Shown piece after piece: positions 42,127-51,505 of a stretch of DNA of 64,000 nucleotides (positions are counted from its first letter, which is position 1; the number at the start of each line of letters is the position of its first letter). Source of the DNA: Eubacteriales bacterium (GTDB taxonomy: Bacteria; Bacillota; Clostridia; Lachnospirales; Lachnospiraceae); the NCBI GenBank assembly GCA_030526005.1, contig JAUNDP010000008.1, positions 25,342 to 89,341 on the forward strand. Reading direction: 5' to 3'. Below the pieces are notes generated by a model. That model was not told the DNA's origin and did no database searches. It saw nothing but the letters and a program-made list of their open reading frames with translations. The translations under genes were made by a program, and so were the position numbers.

Positions 42127-42390
42127 TTAGTCCTGAACGTATGGCATTAAAGCGATATGTCTTGCTCTCTTGATTGCTACTGTCAGAGCTCTCTGATGTT
42201 TTGCACAGTTTCCTGTGATTCTTCTAGGAAGGATTTTTCCTCTCTCAGATACGTATCTCTTTAATTTATTTACATCTTTGTAATCGATTTCGTTATTTTC
42301 TTTTCCACAGAATACACAAACTTTTTTTCTTCTGCGTCCGCCTCTTCTCTTCATTGGAGAATCTGCTTTTTCATTTTTATTGTAAGCCAT
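42127..42390 (-). CDS. rpsR: 30S ribosomal protein S18
   Basis: An 87-residue S18 with the core [25 protein letters not shown] and [22 protein letters not shown]. It keeps Cys residues in VCVFCGKEN and GNCAKHQ, the zinc-binding form. It pairs with S6 on 16S rRNA and, in many bacteria, on the rpsF leader. Last gene of rpsF-ssb-rpsR. Confidence 0.97.
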   Translation of the reverse strand: MAYNKNEKADSPMKRRGGRRRKKVCVFCGKENNEIDYKDVNKLKRYVSERGKILPRRITGNCAKHQRALTVAIKRARHIALMPYVQD

Positions 42391-42416
42391 TGCTAATAAC
42401 CTCCTTTGACCGATTT

Positions 42417-42872
42417 CTAGTTAAATGGTAACTCCTCGTCGATACCATCCGGTATGTTCATAAAGCCATCTCCGATAGACGCTGAACTTGGCGCAGGTCT
42501 TGATGCTGGCTGCTGCATATTTCCCTCGTATGCTCCTGAGGAAGCTGCTGCTGCTTTACTCTCTGCAAATTCCTGCTCTTCCACTACAACATCGGTTGTA
42601 TAGACTTTCTGTCCATCACGGTTTGTATAGCTTCCAGTCTGGATTCTTCCTGTTATCGCAATCTTTGTTCCCTGACGCAGATATTTCTCGGCAAATTCTG
42701 CATTTCTTCCGAATGCAACGCAGCCGATAAAGTCAGCTGTCGCTTCACCGTCTCTGCGAAATCTTCTGTCAACTGCAAGTGTATATCTTGCCACAGCCAT
42801 TGAATTCTCTCCTGCTGAATAACGGATATCAGGATCTCTTGTCAGACGCCCCATTAAAATGACTTTGTTCAT
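42417..42872 (-). CDS. ssb: Single-stranded DNA-binding protein
   Basis: A 151-residue SSB: OB fold [19 protein letters not shown] through [12 protein letters not shown], a flexible Gln/Ser/Pro/Ala-rich linker and an acidic tip IDEELPFN, close to the DDIPF partner-binding end but with an extra Asn. It binds ssDNA as a tetramer and recruits repair and replication partners. It lies between rpsF and rpsR. Confidence 0.95.
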   Translation of the reverse strand: MNKVILMGRLTRDPDIRYSAGENSMAVARYTLAVDRRFRRDGEATADFIGCVAFGRNAEFAEKYLRQGTKIAITGRIQTGSYTNRDGQKVYTTDVVVEEQEFAESKAAAASSGAYEGNMQQPASRPAPSSASIGDGFMNIPDGIDEELPFN

Positions 42873-42891
42873 ACAATCTCCTCTTTTCTAT

Positions 42892-43179
42892 TTATGCATC
42901 CTGTCTAACGCATAAATATCTGATTACATTTTCCATAATGCGTACGCGTCTTTCGATTTCCGCTGGGCATGTAGAATCAGCTTCAAACTGAATGAAGTAG
43001 TAATATCCTTCTCTCATTTTCTGAATTTCGTAAGCCAGTTTTCTCTTACCCCATTCATCAACATTTGTGATTGTTCCATTGAAACGAGTGATATATTCTT
43101 TTACTTTTTCAATGGTTGCTGTTCTTGCTTCGTCTTCAATTTTTGCGTTGACAACTACTGCTAATTCATATTTATTCAT
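42892..43179 (-). CDS. rpsF: 30S ribosomal protein S6
   Basis: A 95-residue S6: MNKYELAVVVNAKIEDEARTATIEKVKEYI, NVDEWGKRKLAYEIQKMREGYYYFIQFEAD and ERRVRIMENVIRYLCVR. It binds the central domain of 16S rRNA with S18. AAGGAGG precedes the ATG and lies inside an S6:S18-type leader stem. Confidence 0.96.
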   Translation of the reverse strand: MNKYELAVVVNAKIEDEARTATIEKVKEYITRFNGTITNVDEWGKRKLAYEIQKMREGYYYFIQFEADSTCPAEIERRVRIMENVIRYLCVRQDA

Positions 43180-43192
43180 GTTATCTGCACCT

Positions 43193-43248
43193 CCTTGTGG
43201 ACTTCCGGCTCCCCATTCTCGTAAGGAGCAAGGATTATTGATAGTATA
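43193..43248 (-). promoter_or_regulatory. S6:S18-type autoregulatory leader of rpsF, with promoter -10
   Basis: On the minus strand CCTTG (43233-43229) pairs with CAAGG (43197-43193) and CTCC (43228-43225) with GGAG (43212-43209), leaving the bulge CCGGAAGTCCA on the 3' side. This matches the known motif in rpsF mRNAs that mimics 16S helix 22 and binds S6:S18. The outer stem includes part of the AAGGAGG site, so binding would block translation. An extended -10 TGATATACT ends at 43243. Confidence 0.7.
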
Positions 43249-43266
43249 TCACGGAAATTTATGATA

Positions 43267-43467
43267 TCATAAACTCCCCTGATTTTCAAGCTTTTTCTTA
43301 ATTTCTTTTGTGTTTTTCTCAACAATCCTGCGCGCGATCATAATCTGATGACCGCATCCCATACATTTCAAACGAAAATCCGCTCCTACACGAAGGATTT
43401 CCCACTCACTGCTTCCACACGGGTGCTTTTTCTTTAATCTTACAATGTCTCCAACGTGATATTCCAT
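43267..43467 (-). CDS. DUF951 domain-containing protein
   Basis: 66 residues: MEYHVGDIVRLKKKHPCGSSEWEILRVGADFRLKCMGCGHQIMI in pieces, with Cys in HPCG and CMGCGH forming a likely zinc site. The family sits beside rpsF in many Firmicutes and resembles small beta-barrel RNA/DNA binders. Function is unknown. The basic C-terminal helix (KNTKEIKKKLENQ) supports nucleic-acid contact. Confidence 0.88.
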   Translation of the reverse strand: MEYHVGDIVRLKKKHPCGSSEWEILRVGADFRLKCMGCGHQIMIARRIVEKNTKEIKKKLENQGSL

Positions 43468-43484
43468 TCTTTTTCCTCTCGACT

Positions 43485-44225
43485 CTATCTTACTTTTATT
43501 TGTTTTAAAATCTCACCGATCTTTCCCTGCATGACAAAGTCAGCATTGCGATCCTGAGAGGTTGCTGATTTATTGATCAGAACTAATTTTTTTCCTCGGT
43601 AGTAGTGAATCAGACCCGCTGCCGGATATACGACAAGCGACGTTCCTCCTATGATCAGCAGATCTGCCTGACTGATCTCACAGATCGCTTCCGACATCAC
43701 ATGGTCATCCAGACACTCTTCATATAGGACGACATCCGGCTTGATCAGTCCGCCGCACTTTTGGCATCTTGGAATCAAACTGCCTTTTTTTATATATTGC
43801 GCATCGTACTGCGCGCCGCATTTCTGGCAAAAATTTCTGTGAATGCTTCCATGAAGTTCTAACACTTTCCTGCTCCCGGCCATCTGATGCAGTCCGTCAA
43901 TATTCTGCGTCACAATGGCGGACAATTTTCCTGCCTGCTCCAGTTCCGCCAGCTTTTTGTGCGCATCATTTGGCTTTGCATCGAGGCATAACATTTTATC
44001 ATGATAAAAACGATAAAATTCCTCTGTGTGATGCACAAAAAATGTGTGGCTTAAAATCGTCTCCGGCGGGTAATCATATTTTTGATGATACAGCCCGTCC
44101 ACGCTTCTGAAATCCGGAATCCCACTCTCCGTCGAAACACCCGCTCCTCCGAAAAATACGATTCTATTGCTCTCGTCGATCATGTTCTGAAGTTTTTCAA
44201 TGTCAGCCCTGTTGATCTTCTCCAT
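43485..44225 (-). CDS. cobB: NAD-dependent protein deacylase (sirtuin, SIR2/CobB family)
   Basis: 246 residues from ATG 44225 (AAAGGAGGG 6 nt upstream). NAD site GGAGVSTESGIPDFRS, catalytic HGS in LELHGSIHRNF, TQNIDGLHQMAGS, zinc ligands CQKCG and CQKCGG, then IIGGTSLVVYPAAGL. It removes acyl groups from lysines with NAD. A perfect 14-bp stem lies immediately upstream in the message. Confidence 0.92.
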   Translation of the reverse strand: MEKINRADIEKLQNMIDESNRIVFFGGAGVSTESGIPDFRSVDGLYHQKYDYPPETILSHTFFVHHTEEFYRFYHDKMLCLDAKPNDAHKKLAELEQAGKLSAIVTQNIDGLHQMAGSRKVLELHGSIHRNFCQKCGAQYDAQYIKKGSLIPRCQKCGGLIKPDVVLYEECLDDHVMSEAICEISQADLLIIGGTSLVVYPAAGLIHYYRGKKLVLINKSATSQDRNADFVMQGKIGEILKQIKVR

Positions 44226-44246
44226 AAAAAACCCTCCTTTTGTCAG

Positions 44247-44292
44247 AGAGGTGCTGTAAATTCCAGCTCTCACCAGTCTTTACAGCACCTCT
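44247..44292 (-). other. 14-bp perfect stem-loop between sortase and sirtuin genes
   Basis: AGAGGTGCTGTAAA (44292-44279, minus strand) pairs with TTTACAGCACCTCT (44260-44247) with an 18-nt loop. No T-run follows; the ribosome site of the sirtuin gene begins 6 nt later. It could be an mRNA processing or stability element. Confidence 0.6.
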
Positions 44293-44327
44293 TCTCACTT
44301 TGGTCTATCCGGTTTTCAGATATCCCA

Positions 44328-45440
44328 TCACTTTTCCGTATTCTTTTTCGTCTTATCCGGATCTACAACCTGATATGCTCTGACCAGTTTTCCCTGAACG
44401 ACAAAGCGCACATCGGAGCTGGCTGTACAGGTGGACAGCGTTACAATCTTGTCTGCCGAAGTCAGTTCTGTATCCGTCTTAATGATGGAATTTTCCTGCA
44501 TTCTCTTCAGATAATCTTCAAACTCCCACTTTGTCTCAAACTGTCTCTGATAACTTTCACTGATCGCTCCAACTTCTGTGCAGGAGAAAATCTCATATTT
44601 ATAATACAGATCTTCCGTATAAATCCAGAAATATTTGCTCTTCTCATACGTCTCTTCGTCATAGAACTGATTCAGTTTTCCAAACATGGAGCCATTTTTC
44701 ATGTTATGACCATAGATAACGCTGTTTGCCTCTGTAAAGTTCGGCTTTGTATCGCAGTCTAAGAAGATAGATCCTGCAATGTTGTCCGTCTTTTTAAATG
44801 TATGACTTAAATAATACACATTGTCATCTGTCTGTACGATTGGATAATTGATCTCATCAATCGCCTCCACATACAGCCATCCGATAATCTCCGGGTTGAT
44901 TTTCTTCAGCTCTTCAAAATCAACACGTTTTTTTACTTTCCCGATTTTTCCAAGAATTTTGACACTGCCGTCTTCCTTCTCTTCAATCACAGGGGTAGCT
45001 TCTTTTTCTTTTTTGCTTTTTTCTGTAGCATCGCTGCTCTCTGCGCTCTGTGTCGTCTCCTTCTCATTCAGAGAAACCTGCGCCTCAGACCCTTCCTGTT
45101 TTGTATCCTCCAGCTCCTCGCTGTCTACCAGATCCCCGATAATGACCGTTCCAAACTCATCCACATTTGTTTCTTCCATGTTGATTTCCGTCTCTTCCGG
45201 TACGTCCGGATCTTTTTTATCTTCCGGAGTCTGTTTTTCTGTCTCTGCATTGGCGCTGTTTGCAGCTACATCGACATATTTTTCAAGATCCTGATATTCG
45301 TCTGATCCTTCTTTATATTCCATATAAATTGTAATCAGCTGATAGCCGGAATAACAAAAGATACCGACTGCTAAAATCAGAACCAGATTTCTGATGATAC
45401 TTCCTATTTTAGATTTCCCTTTTTTATTATTATCAGCCAT
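44328..45440 (-). CDS. srtB: Class B sortase
   Basis: About 370 residues from ATG 45440, 6 nt after GGAGGAGG. An N-terminal signal anchor (about 14-35) is followed by an unusually long acidic, low-complexity spacer of about 150 residues (Glu/Ser/Thr/Lys-rich), then the sortase domain: KINPEIIGWLYVEAIDEINYPIVQ, catalytic His in VIYGHNMKNGSMF, catalytic Cys in VTLSTCTAS and Arg in DVRFVVQGKLVR. It covalently links LPXTG-like proteins to the wall. No substrate gene lies nearby. Confidence 0.92.
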   Translation of the reverse strand: MADNNKKGKSKIGSIIRNLVLILAVGIFCYSGYQLITIYMEYKEGSDEYQDLEKYVDVAANSANAETEKQTPEDKKDPDVPEETEINMEETNVDEFGTVIIGDLVDSEELEDTKQEGSEAQVSLNEKETTQSAESSDATEKSKKEKEATPVIEEKEDGSVKILGKIGKVKKRVDFEELKKINPEIIGWLYVEAIDEINYPIVQTDDNVYYLSHTFKKTDNIAGSIFLDCDTKPNFTEANSVIYGHNMKNGSMFGKLNQFYDEETYEKSKYFWIYTEDLYYKYEIFSCTEVGAISESYQRQFETKWEFEDYLKRMQENSIIKTDTELTSADKIVTLSTCTASSDVRFVVQGKLVRAYQVVDPDKTKKNTEK

Positions 45441-45601
45441 TGACATCCTCCTCCGCGTGCCCGCTCTTTTTTGTTGCTGCTCCTTATCCGGTCTTGCTTT
45501 CCCCTTCACCGGCTGCATTTCCTGCAATGGCAATTCATTCCCCAACTGATGCTATATTTCTCCCGTTCTTTGAGTCCTCATAAACCACTGCATTCCATTT
45601 T

Positions 45602-46993
45602 TTATAATTCGCAGTTGCCTACTGTTCTTGGGAATGGAAGAACGTCTCTGATATTTCCCATACCTGTCAGGTACATTACACAGCGTTCAAATCCAAGCCC
45701 AAATCCCGCATGTCTTGTGGAACCATATTTTCTCAGATCCAGATAGAATCCATAGTCTTCTTCTTTCAGTCCCAGTTCCTGCATACGCTGTCTCAGTTTA
45801 TCATAGTCGTCCTCTCTCTGACTTCCTCCGATGATCTCTCCGATTCCAGGAACGAGGCAGTCCATCGCTGCAACAGTCTTTCCATCCTCATTCAGTTTCA
45901 TATAGAAAGCTTTGATTTCCTTCGGATAATCGGTCACAAATACAGGACGTTTAAACACCTCCTCTGTCAGATAACGTTCATGTTCTGTCTGAAGATCCGT
46001 TCCCCAGCTCACTTTATATTCAAATTTATCATTGTTCTGTTCCAGAATTTCCACTGCTTTTGTGTAAGTTACATGGGCAAACTCAGAATTTACCACATGG
46101 TTTAATCTCTCCAGCAGTCCCTTATCCACGAAAGAATTGAAGAAGTTCATCTCTTCCGGCGCATGTTCCAGCACATAGCGGATGACATATTTCAGCATAT
46201 CTTCTGCCAGAATCATGTTGTCCTGTAAATCTGCAAATGCAATCTCTGGCTCAATCATCCAGAATTCAGCCGCATGGCGTGTTGTGTTGGAATTTTCAGC
46301 ACGGAATGTCGGTCCGAACGTATAAATATTTCTGAAAGCCTGCGCAAATGTCTCGCCGTTGAGCTGTCCGCTGACGGTCAGGTTTGTGGCTTTTCCGAAG
46401 AAATCTTTGGAAAAATCAATCGTTCCGTCTTCTTTTTTCGGAATGTTGTTCAGATTCATCGTTGTCACCTGGAACATTTCTCCTGCTCCTTCACAGTCGC
46501 TTCCTGTGATCAGTGGAGTGTGCACATACACAAAATCTCTCTCCTGGAAAAATTTGTGAATCGCATATGCAATCAGAGAACGCACGCGGAACACTGCCTG
46601 GAAGGTATTTGTTCTCGGTCTCAAATGTGAGATCGTTCTCAGATATTCAAGACTGTGGCGTTTTTTCTGCAGAGGATATTCCGGAGCGGATGTTCCTTCC
46701 ACTGTCACCTCTGTCGCCTGAATCTCAAAAGGCTGTTTTGCCTGAGGAGTCGCCACAAGCGTTCCTTTCACAATCACAGCTGCACCCACATTCTGTTTTG
46801 AGATCTGCGCAAAGTTTTCCATCGTATCATGGTATACCACCTGAAGCGTCTCAAAATACGTTCCGTCATGTAAGACAAGAAAACCAAATGTCTTGGAATC
46901 ACGGATGCTTCTCACCCATCCTCCTACCGTGATTTCTTGATCTATATATTTTTCTCTGTCGCGGTAAATCTCTCTAACTGTTACTAAATCCAT
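45602..46993 (-). CDS. asnS: Asparaginyl-tRNA synthetase
   Basis: 463 residues. The N-terminal OB anticodon domain begins [25 protein letters not shown]. The class II core has the motif 2 part [26 protein letters not shown] and motif 3 [28 protein letters not shown]. The asparagine-type Glu/Arg pattern distinguishes it from AspS. It has a separate promoter and a short leader with no T-box. Confidence 0.96.
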   Translation of the reverse strand: MDLVTVREIYRDREKYIDQEITVGGWVRSIRDSKTFGFLVLHDGTYFETLQVVYHDTMENFAQISKQNVGAAVIVKGTLVATPQAKQPFEIQATEVTVEGTSAPEYPLQKKRHSLEYLRTISHLRPRTNTFQAVFRVRSLIAYAIHKFFQERDFVYVHTPLITGSDCEGAGEMFQVTTMNLNNIPKKEDGTIDFSKDFFGKATNLTVSGQLNGETFAQAFRNIYTFGPTFRAENSNTTRHAAEFWMIEPEIAFADLQDNMILAEDMLKYVIRYVLEHAPEEMNFFNSFVDKGLLERLNHVVNSEFAHVTYTKAVEILEQNNDKFEYKVSWGTDLQTEHERYLTEEVFKRPVFVTDYPKEIKAFYMKLNEDGKTVAAMDCLVPGIGEIIGGSQREDDYDKLRQRMQELGLKEEDYGFYLDLRKYGSTRHAGFGLGFERCVMYLTGMGNIRDVLPFPRTVGNCEL

Positions 46994-47029
46994 TTCTCTT
47001 TAACTCCTTTGCCCTTTCTTTTTTTATAC

Positions 47030-47061
47030 AGTATAGCCCATTCTATCCGCTTGCGCAAGCG
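47030..47061 (-). promoter_or_regulatory. Promoter of asnS overlapped by a 14-bp palindrome
   Basis: Minus-strand TTGCGC (47058-47053), 17-bp spacer, TATACT (47035-47030). The -35 lies inside CGCTTGCGCAAGCG (47048-47061), a perfect palindrome that could be an operator. Confidence 0.65.
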
Positions 47062-47065
47062 CAAA

Positions 47066-49534
47066 TCAGTCATTTACATAGGTCATAAACAGGTTTCCTG
47101 ACAGCGGAAATGTCACATCGCTGTCATCCGATCCCCAGTAAACCGTCTCCGTCGCTCCCTGATATAAAACCAAAATATTTGCAAACTGATCGTATCCGGT
47201 AATTAAGATTACCTGATCCTGAATCTGTGCAAGAACAGGCGAGCCCTGATCGATAAAATACAGAATCATCTCCCAGGTACATCCGCTCAGATCCAGCACT
47301 TTTTTGCCAAGAGCCTCCTGAAGTTTCTCCTTATCCATGATTCCCTGCTTCATGATTTCCGGAATTTCGTCGAGGCTGACTGACGCCGCTTCCGATCGGT
47401 TTCCGCGCTCCCAGATATAATGCTGATGTTCATCCACAACGACACCTTTGATCTCATCCGCTCTCTGAATCGCTGTGTTCGCAGACTTGTGAATGCTGTC
47501 GAGCATTCCGCGTCCATATACATAATATCCGTCATCATTGTCATTCTTTGTCACAATCGTCACCTGACGGTTTTCCTCCAGATCCATCTGTTTGCTGTGA
47601 ACGACCTTCGGCGTCTTGCTTTCCAAAATCTCTTCTGAAGTGAGCACAATCTCCGTCAGCTTTCTGCTGCTGTTCTGCGTCGTCACACTGAATCCTTCCA
47701 CTTTATCTGTCATATTGCTGACAATCTGGTCATCTGTCGTCTCCTGAAAAACGCCGTCTGTTTTCACAGCTCGTTTCAATGTCAGCAGTTTTTCTGAGAT
47801 CACTCCTTCTGTGACATAGCATCCGCTTGGCATATATTCTTTTACTCGTTCCCCCGCAGCATTTTCAATAAACACTGCCTTCATAGGAAAGATCTCTGCT
47901 CCCGGATGAGCCGTCTGGATTTCAGACGCATCAGCAAGTCCATAGACAACATCCTCTTCCATAAATCCAATAACCTGAATGTACTCTCCGCTTCCGGCTG
48001 AGATTGTGCGAATCTCCTTTGTCTCCAGATCCATCACATTTAAGGTCACAGACTGATACGGATTATTCTCCGCAAGCCATGCAAAGTAACGATTTGTCTC
48101 GGATCCTGCATAGCATCCAGAACTTAGATCTGTGATCACCGTTGAAATGCTCCGTGTGGACAGCCCTACTTCATACACGGTTCCATCCAGAATAAAATAA
48201 AACTTCGATTTATCTTCCGTCACATAGTTAAGCGCCTCCACATCACGTTTCATCAGCTCGTACGATTCCAGCGTATCGACAAAGACCAGCTCTTCAATCT
48301 GAAGCAATGACGCATCGTAACAGTACAGAGCCACTCCCGATTCTCCTTCGTGATTTCCTCTGTTCATATATCCTGTGACAGAGAAATACACATTTCCGTT
48401 TTCTTTTACTTCGATAATCTTGATCATATTCTGTCTGTAGCGATCTCTTTCATCTGAATTTTCATTCTGACTGAAATTAAAGATCTGCGTCATCTTATGG
48501 TCAGCCACGCTGTAACTCCACAGGCTGTTTCCCTGCACAAAGGATATAAACTGATTCTGATCATCACAGCGATATTCCACGTCTCGATCCCGGATTCCCA
48601 GATTGATTCCCTGTTCTGTCATCGTTCCTTCAATCTCCGGATCAAATACTTGATTTGTATTGCGCTCAAAGTCCAGCAGATACGTCTGCAGACTCGTATA
48701 GCGCAGACGGTAAAATTCTTCCACTTCATAAAGTTCTGTCTGACCTTCTGCATTCTGCGCAGAGATCATATAATTCAGCACAATAGAGGCAGTCGTTCCG
48801 TTGATCTCTTTGATGCTCGGAACAGGATGCGCATAGATCTGAGGCTGCAGCGCTCCCCATGTCATGACATCCACATTGTTGTGGATATTCATGTTTGCCA
48901 GTGTACTGTTGTCAAAATCGGGATCTACCTCAATCAGATTTGCCAGTGTATTTAAGTTCTCTTCTGATCCATCCATACATCTCTGGTAAAAATCAAGAAC
49001 AAAATTCAGGTAGTCTTCCGTATGTAGTCCATCCTGCCGGATCACTCTCGTATAGTAATAAATATCTTTGCTTCCCACAGTGACCTGAAGCTGAAGAACA
49101 TATTCCTGATCCATGAGCAGCTGATTTTGCAGTTCCAGAGTCGCTTTTACATAATCTCCATCTGTGCGGAAATTTGTCACTTTCGTCTTTTCCAGTACCG
49201 TCTCGCCGTCCAGTGTGATGACCTGAAAATTTAAGTCTTTTATGTTTTGTCCAAAATTTTTAATCTGGACTTCCAGCGTCCGGTCTGTATTCAGCGGCGT
49301 GATCGTGTCACGCATTGCCGTCACCTGCATTGGTTTTGCATATCCATGCAGACAGTTGATCTGCGTATCTTTATAAGTCAGATATACCAGCGGAAACGTT
49401 GCATCCTGCATTTTTCTGTCTCCGGAAATATTTTCTCTGCTCATCCAGGCAAATATTCCGGCAGCTGCAGCCGCAAATACCACAGCCAGTATCACAATCT
49501 TAACGATAATTCCTTTTAACTTCCCTGCTTTCAT
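47066..49534 (-). CDS. Large membrane-anchored extracytoplasmic protein with degenerate C39-like C-terminus
   Basis: 822 residues. One N-terminal span (about 8-30), then an outside region. Residues about 60-150 look like an Ig-type beta domain. The middle (about 290-640) has repeated short strands such as NGNVYFSVTGY and TNRYFAWLAENN, suggesting a beta-propeller. The last 100 residues, with WEMILYFIDQGSPVLAQIQ and VILITGYDQFANILVLYQGA, resemble the C-terminal half of peptidase_C39-like domains, but no catalytic Cys or His is in place. I do not recognise a named family. It overlaps the upstream methyltransferase gene by 4 nt. Confidence 0.7.
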   Translation of the reverse strand: MKAGKLKGIIVKIVILAVVFAAAAAGIFAWMSRENISGDRKMQDATFPLVYLTYKDTQINCLHGYAKPMQVTAMRDTITPLNTDRTLEVQIKNFGQNIKDLNFQVITLDGETVLEKTKVTNFRTDGDYVKATLELQNQLLMDQEYVLQLQVTVGSKDIYYYTRVIRQDGLHTEDYLNFVLDFYQRCMDGSEENLNTLANLIEVDPDFDNSTLANMNIHNNVDVMTWGALQPQIYAHPVPSIKEINGTTASIVLNYMISAQNAEGQTELYEVEEFYRLRYTSLQTYLLDFERNTNQVFDPEIEGTMTEQGINLGIRDRDVEYRCDDQNQFISFVQGNSLWSYSVADHKMTQIFNFSQNENSDERDRYRQNMIKIIEVKENGNVYFSVTGYMNRGNHEGESGVALYCYDASLLQIEELVFVDTLESYELMKRDVEALNYVTEDKSKFYFILDGTVYEVGLSTRSISTVITDLSSGCYAGSETNRYFAWLAENNPYQSVTLNVMDLETKEIRTISAGSGEYIQVIGFMEEDVVYGLADASEIQTAHPGAEIFPMKAVFIENAAGERVKEYMPSGCYVTEGVISEKLLTLKRAVKTDGVFQETTDDQIVSNMTDKVEGFSVTTQNSSRKLTEIVLTSEEILESKTPKVVHSKQMDLEENRQVTIVTKNDNDDGYYVYGRGMLDSIHKSANTAIQRADEIKGVVVDEHQHYIWERGNRSEAASVSLDEIPEIMKQGIMDKEKLQEALGKKVLDLSGCTWEMILYFIDQGSPVLAQIQDQVILITGYDQFANILVLYQGATETVYWGSDDSDVTFPLSGNLFMTYVND

Positions 49535-50685
49535 TCCCTTTTCTCCTCTTCCTCAAGCAGAGAAGGCAGCATCGGATGGACATTTAAAAATTCCATACAT
49601 TGCTTCATCTTATCATCCTTCGTCTTCTGCCCTGTCTTCACAGCCCGAATCAAAATATTTTTCGGCGTATGTTCCATATCAATAAATTCCAAAATCTGAA
49701 CGGAATATCCAGCCGACTCCAGGCAGCACGCGCGCAGTGCATCCGTCATGAGCGCCGCTGTTCTCTCTTTAATCAGTCCATATTTTAAAATTGGTTCCAA
49801 CAGATCGCATTTGATCTGACCATTCAGCTCATGCTGACAGCATGGAACGGACAAAATTGCGGATGCGTTCCATGTGACTGCCTTTGCAAGCGCATAGTCC
49901 GTCGCTGTGTCGCACGCGTGAAGCGTGATCACAAGATCGACATGATTTACCCCTTCATAGGAAGCAATATCGCCTACGAGAAATTTCAGTTTCTCATATC
50001 CATACTTCTTAGCCAGCTCGCTGCACTTTTGAATCACATCTTCTTTCAGATCAAGACCGATGATTCTGACATCCCTGTTTTTCAGCTCATGCAGATAATA
50101 GTACACAGCAAATGTGAGATACGACTTTCCGCAGCCAAAATCAATGACGGTCAGCTCTCCTTCCGGATTGAGCTGCGGCAGGATATCTTCGATAAATTCC
50201 AGAAAACGATTGATCTGCCGGAACTTGTCATACCGTGTTCTCACAATTTTCCCATCCAGCGTCATCACGCCCAGATCCACCAGAAACGGAACGCAAAGTC
50301 CTTCCTCCAGAATATAATTCTTTGTTCTGTTATGGCTCAGGTCTCGCTTCTCCTTTTCCTTCTGCGCTCTTTTTGTTTTTACCGTCACCTGTCCTTTTTT
50401 GCTCACCATAGCGCTGCAATGCCATTGTGTGCTCTCCAGCTGCATCTGTTTGTAATCATTCTCCATCCATTTGCAGATTTCTGTGATCAGCTCTTCCTTT
50501 TCATAATTTTTATGAAATTCTTTTTTCCCGTCCTGAAGGGAAACCTGAAACAACAGATGATCTTTTTTCAGAATCGGACGAATTTTTCGGTTCCCTTCCA
50601 CATCCTTATGTTTTCTGCCGCTCAGGACAATCTGAAGAAGCTGTTCATTCAGATGCTCTTCCAGTACCTTCTTTATTTTTTCCAT
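49531..50685 (-). CDS. Class I SAM-dependent methyltransferase
   Basis: About 384 residues from ATG 50685 (GGGAG 8 nt upstream); longer in-frame starts reach 50781. The N-terminal 150 residues are a basic, possibly RNA-binding region (GRKHKDVEGNRKIRPILKKD). The Rossmann domain has motif I VIDFGCGKSYLTFAVYYYLH, acidic strand IIGLDLKEDV, VGDIASYEG, and LVITLHACDTATDYALAKA with VPCCQHELNGQI. The 'HACDTATD' and 'PCCQHE' motifs occur in Trm13-like or METTL25-like RNA methyltransferases. Target unknown. Its stop overlaps the next gene's start. Confidence 0.82.
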   Translation of the reverse strand: MEKIKKVLEEHLNEQLLQIVLSGRKHKDVEGNRKIRPILKKDHLLFQVSLQDGKKEFHKNYEKEELITEICKWMENDYKQMQLESTQWHCSAMVSKKGQVTVKTKRAQKEKEKRDLSHNRTKNYILEEGLCVPFLVDLGVMTLDGKIVRTRYDKFRQINRFLEFIEDILPQLNPEGELTVIDFGCGKSYLTFAVYYYLHELKNRDVRIIGLDLKEDVIQKCSELAKKYGYEKLKFLVGDIASYEGVNHVDLVITLHACDTATDYALAKAVTWNASAILSVPCCQHELNGQIKCDLLEPILKYGLIKERTAALMTDALRACCLESAGYSVQILEFIDMEHTPKNILIRAVKTGQKTKDDKMKQCMEFLNVHPMLPSLLEEEEKRE

Positions 50686-50852
50686 ATCTGGTTCTCCCAT
50701 CTCCATTTCTTTTATTCTCTCAAAATCTCCGCTGTACTGATTTCTCTTTTTCTGCGTTGTCTTTTTATATGCGCAGGACAAAGCCTGCGCGCAAAGTGGA
50801 ACACTTTTCTATTTCTATTGTATCTATTTTATTTTAAAATCACAACTAAAAA

Positions 50853-50879
50853 TTTCTTTAAGATCTTTTAAGATCTTTT
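50853..50879 (-). repeat. Tandem AAGATCTT elements
   Basis: Two AAGATCTT palindromes (50860-50867 and 50870-50877) can form a hairpin followed by AAATTTTT on the minus strand. Possibly the terminator of the gene at 50888-51406. Confidence 0.35.
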
Positions 50880-50887
50880 GACGGTTC

Positions 50888-51406
50888 TTAATACCATTTC
50901 CTGCACCCGCGTCTGCGGCATCTTCTGCGGTATATTTCCTGGTACAGCATCACTTCAATCAGATCGTTCAGCCAGTTTTTTCCCCTTGGATATCTTCTCT
51001 GAACTTCCTGATTCATCACAAGCGCCTCATCCTTGTCTTCTCTCTCCTCCACAGGATAGCGGTCTTTCATCTTATCATAAATCATTGCCGCAGTCTGCCG
51101 CATCATCAACTTATCAGGAGACTCGTCAAACATTCTGCTTCCCTCATATTCCATCTGATCGCAGACCTCTTCCACATAGCGTGCAATCTCTTTTGCGATC
51201 TCAGGATACATCTCCTTGATGCGTTCCAGATCTCTCTCATTTTCCTGATCGTCAGAATAAGAATCCATCATCTGTCCATATGCCTGATAATAGGGGACCG
51301 GCATCTCTCCTCCTGCGTTTTTCCACGGCTCTTTTAAAAACGAATCCCAGTAAACTCCTCCTGTCATCTTCGGTGAGACACGAATGATTCTGTCATACGA
51401 ATCCAT
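50888..51406 (-). CDS. Hypothetical protein, helical and charged
   Basis: About 172 residues from ATG 51406, 6 nt after GGAGG; upstream in-frame starts lack a site. It begins MDSYDRIIRVSPKMTGGVYWDSF, is rich in Glu, Asp, Met and Tyr, mostly helical, and ends in an Arg/Cys-rich tail (YRRRCRRRGCRKWY). No signal or membrane segment. I do not recognise the family. It lies between the ATP synthase operon end and the methyltransferase gene, same strand. Confidence 0.65.
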   Translation of the reverse strand: MDSYDRIIRVSPKMTGGVYWDSFLKEPWKNAGGEMPVPYYQAYGQMMDSYSDDQENERDLERIKEMYPEIAKEIARYVEEVCDQMEYEGSRMFDESPDKLMMRQTAAMIYDKMKDRYPVEEREDKDEALVMNQEVQRRYPRGKNWLNDLIEVMLYQEIYRRRCRRRGCRKWY

Positions 51407-51505
51407 ATCCATCCTCCACTTTTTTGCTCCCCACATTTTGCACAGAGCGTTTCCCATTTCTCTACTATATGCAGAAAAATTTTAGATGGCTACTGTTCGA
51501 GATCT

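Noticed and set aside
47048-47061. CGCTTGCGCAAGCG as a terminator between the 822-residue gene and asnS
   Set aside because: No loop or T-run; it overlaps the -35 of asnS, so an operator or chance palindrome is likelier.
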